This document shows, piece after piece, positions 62,105-64,000 of a stretch of 64,000 nt of DNA. The stretch lies in assembly GCA_964017155.1 (NCBI GenBank), contig OZ024854.1, positions 53,973,441 to 54,037,440 of the forward strand, in the 5' to 3' direction. Both the position numbers and the translations under genes were made by a program. Source of the stretch: Oasisia sp. SBJ-2009. Lineage: Eukaryota; Annelida; Polychaeta; Sabellida; Siboglinidae. The notes beneath the pieces are model-generated. The model saw only the letters and a list, made by a program, of their open reading frames with translations. It ran no database searches and was not told where the DNA came from. Every line of letters starts with the position of its first letter. Within the stretch, counting starts at the first letter, position 1.

Positions 62105-63215
62105 CCCAGGCCTTGTTTCATGTTGTCTTAAAATCTGTCTTCCCCTTCTTCATGTACCACCCTCCAATGCATGTCATGTTTGTTTCATGTTGTCTTCACA
62201 TGTGTCTTCCCCTTCTTCATGTACCACCCTCCAGTGCATGTCATGCTTGTTTCATGTTAACTAATATAAAATACAATATTTATATAGCGCCATAATCACT
62301 CGGTGCTCTATGGCGCTTTACAGTTCACTTTAATAATAATAATAATAAATCTACAGAGAAATTAAAACATTCTAATATTTAGTTAAATCATTTAAAAGCT
62401 AAACAACAATAGTCGTAAATTGTCTTCACATGTGTCTTCCCCTTCTTCATCTACCACCTTCCAGTGCATGTCATGTTTGTTTCATGTTGTCTTCACATGT
62501 GTAGTCCCCTTCTTCATCTACCACCTTCCAGTGCATGTCATGTTTGTTTCATGTTGTCTTCACATGTGTAGTCCCCTTCTTCATCTACCACCTTCCAGTG
62601 CATGTCATGTTTGTTTCATGTTGTCTCCACATGTGTCTTCCCCTTCTTCATCTACCACCTTCCAGTGCATGTCATGTTTGTTTCATGTTGTCTCCACATG
62701 TGTCTGCCCCTTCTACATCTACCACCCTCCAGTGTATGTCATGTTTGTTTCATGTTGTCTCCACATGTGTCTTCCCCTTCTTCATGTACCACCCTCCAGT
62801 GCATGTCATGTTTGTTTCATGCTGTCTTCACATGTGTCTTCCCCTTCTTCATGTACCACCCTCCAGTGCATGTCATGTTTGTTTCACGTTTTCTTCACAT
62901 GTGTCTTCCCCTTCTTCATCTACCACCCTCCAGTGCATGTCATGTTTGTTTCACGTTTTCTTCACATGTGTCTTCCCCTTCTTCATGTACCACCCTCCAG
63001 TGCATGTCATGTTTGTTTCATGTTGTCTCCACATGTGTCTTCCCCTTCTTCATGTACCACCCTCCAGTGCATGTCATGTTTGTTTCATGTTGTCTCCACA
63101 TGTGTCTTCCCCTTCTTCATGTACCACCCTCCAGTGCATGTCATGTTTGTTTCATGTTGTCTTCACATGTGTCTTCCCCTTCTTCATATCTCCCCTCTAG
63201 TGCATATCATGCTTG
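62105..63215 (+). repeat. 67-bp minisatellite (about 14 units, interrupted)
   Basis: Tandem 67-bp units carry the words GTGCATGTCATGTTTG, TTTCATGTTGTCTTCACATG and CTTCCCCTTCTTCAT. The GTGCATGTCATG word recurs every 67 bp, for example near 62464, 62531, 62598 and 62665, and then on to about 63200. Two units lie before the insert at 62259-62421 and about twelve after it. The unit has no stop in any forward frame, and 67 leaves remainder 1 on division by 3, so three overlapping frames of 221-290 codons stay open together. That is an artefact and not a protein. Confidence 0.9.
62259..62421. mobile_element. Short element inserted into the 67-bp array
   Basis: A 163-bp AT-rich segment interrupts a 67-bp unit between TTTCATGTT and GTCTTCACATG, so it inserted after the array had begun to form. 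It contains TTTATATAGCGCC, then GGTGCTCTATGGCGCTTTACA, and a short (AAT)n run. The TATATAGCGC/GCGCTTTACA pair forms an imperfect inverted repeat and recalls the tail of the SINE at 60414-60737. No tRNA head is present and no clear target duplication can be seen; it may be a 5'-truncated SINE tail. Confidence 0.6.
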
Positions 63216-63838
63216 TTTCAGCAACCAAAATCCCATTCATTCTGTATACCCTGATGGTCTTATCCTGTTTATGACTATGTTCCTGTTTCGTTGTTTATTC
63301 ATTCCAATCTCCTCTCTCGATTGTTTTGTCTTCCTTCTACCCTCTCACTTTATTATACTTGTATATTTTTCAGACCCAGGTGTTTTTGCTACCTGTAACT
63401 TATCCTTGTTTCTGTCAATACCAGTGTTCCCAACCTCTATGTACATAAATAATACTTTATCTAGCCAACTCTAGCTTTTAGATGGCACTAGATACAAACA
63501 AACAACCTAATTATCTGCAACATCTTCTCTTCATTTTAGAAAGTGCAGGCAATTGATTATTTGTGCTTTTTGCAATAAAACAAAGCAACATTTTATATCA
63601 AATTTTGAGATAATTGATATTATAACAAAGGTAAGTCACTAAAATCACTAGAATGCACTATATCTGCTGTTGACACAAATATGAGGATTATGCGCCAATT
63701 AAGATATATACTTTACCCCAAAATCAATCTCCTTTTTCACTCACCTTGCACATAATATTTTGCACAGGAGAATCAAATGTGTTTTATTATTGAATCCACC
63801 ACATTCACAAGGCCAAAATGCCTATACTTTTGTTACAG
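63216..63838. other. Intron 3 remainder before exon 4, no gene found
   Basis: AT-rich sequence follows the 67-bp array. The open frame running out of the array to 63474 shows no domain. A candidate acceptor at 63767 precedes the favoured exon 4 acceptor at 63838. Nothing else is recognisable. Confidence 0.5.
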
Positions 63839-63909
63839 TAGTCAATGCTTTTACAACAAAGGAAGGTGTTGGCATATTGTTGTGGAAATCAGGACTTGCA
63901 GATCAACAG
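63839..63909 (+). CDS. Exon 4: probable first strand of a second macro domain
   Basis: This is a candidate short exon. The acceptor is ACTTTTGTTACAG (to 63838) and the donor is CAACAG|GTAAAT (63910). It starts with TA, which with the single G left by exon 3 makes a Val codon, and it ends in phase 0. The 23 complete codons include EGVGILLWKSGLADQQ. In macro domains the segment just before VDAxxN has the pattern G-V-x-I-x-L-x-x-G-D-[IL]-x-x-Q, and this exon fits it except that GD reads SG, so the adenine-contacting Asp is missing. Exon 1 also starts exactly at VDA in phase 0, so the next exon, outside the window, should begin with the corresponding segment of a second domain. An upstream acceptor at 63767 also gives an open frame but does not match the exon 3 phase. 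Confidence 0.5.
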
Positions 63910-64000
63910 GTAAATTAATTTAGTATTTATATATATGTTGCAGCATTGAATAATTTGTAAGAAAAAGTTGTGTATCCATGTTCCTAAAAAAATGTGCATT

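Noticed and set aside
62420..63474. Open frames of 221-290 codons rich in Ser, Pro, Cys and Phe
   Set aside because: They are three simultaneous frames through the 67-bp minisatellite; the period forces each frame to cycle through the others.
63768..63909. A longer version of exon 4 using the acceptor at 63767
   Set aside because: The macro-like frame would need two carried bases, but exon 3 leaves one; the phase fits only the acceptor at 63838. The frame that fits 63767 meets a TGA early.

Overview
The window looks like the interior of one animal (invertebrate metazoan) gene on the + strand. The evidence is GT-AG introns, AT-rich flanks, a tRNA-derived SINE, a decayed LINE fragment and telomere-like CCTAACCCTAA motifs. 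I cannot name the species. Nothing here looks prokaryotic.

Four exons can be supported, and their reading phases join consistently. Exon 1 (491-724) and exon 2 (58373-58594) encode the two parts of one macro domain, the ADP-ribose-binding fold. Exon 3 (61883-61970) continues the last helix of that domain into a linker. Exon 4 (63839-63909) looks like the first strand of a second macro domain, whose next exon lies beyond the window. A tandem-macro-domain protein of the PARP14/PARP9 kind is the simplest reading, but no PARP catalytic, WWE or RRM segment is visible.

The dominant object is the 57.6 kb intron between exons 1 and 2. About 97.6% of it (961-57234) is a single 39-bp minisatellite, roughly 1,440 units all in the same orientation. 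The array has nested higher-order structure: blocks of about 5.4, 5.5, 5.0, 3.4, 2.3 and 1.7 kb have been duplicated, some three times, and the two ends are less ordered. Because 39 is divisible by 3 and the unit has few stops, the array shows hundreds of long open frames on both strands. I treat all of them as artefacts. A sparse 41-bp variant unit punctuates the array at spacings of n x 39 + 2. Read as RNA, each unit carries a branch-point-like CTGAT, a pyrimidine tract and CAG, plus a UUCUCU motif of the kind bound by PTB. The intron therefore carries over a thousand decoy 3' splice sites or RNA-binding-protein sites.

The rest of the gene holds a (TA)n microsatellite (about 56-175), a LINE reverse-transcriptase relic on the minus strand (57568-57732), and a 17-bp minisatellite (57828-58304). 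Further along are a small inverted-repeat element with a telomere-like core (58801-58988), a minus-strand tRNA-derived SINE (60414-60737), and a 67-bp minisatellite interrupted by a short element (62105-63215).

Offsets and copy numbers were worked out by eye from matching variant units, not by alignment software.
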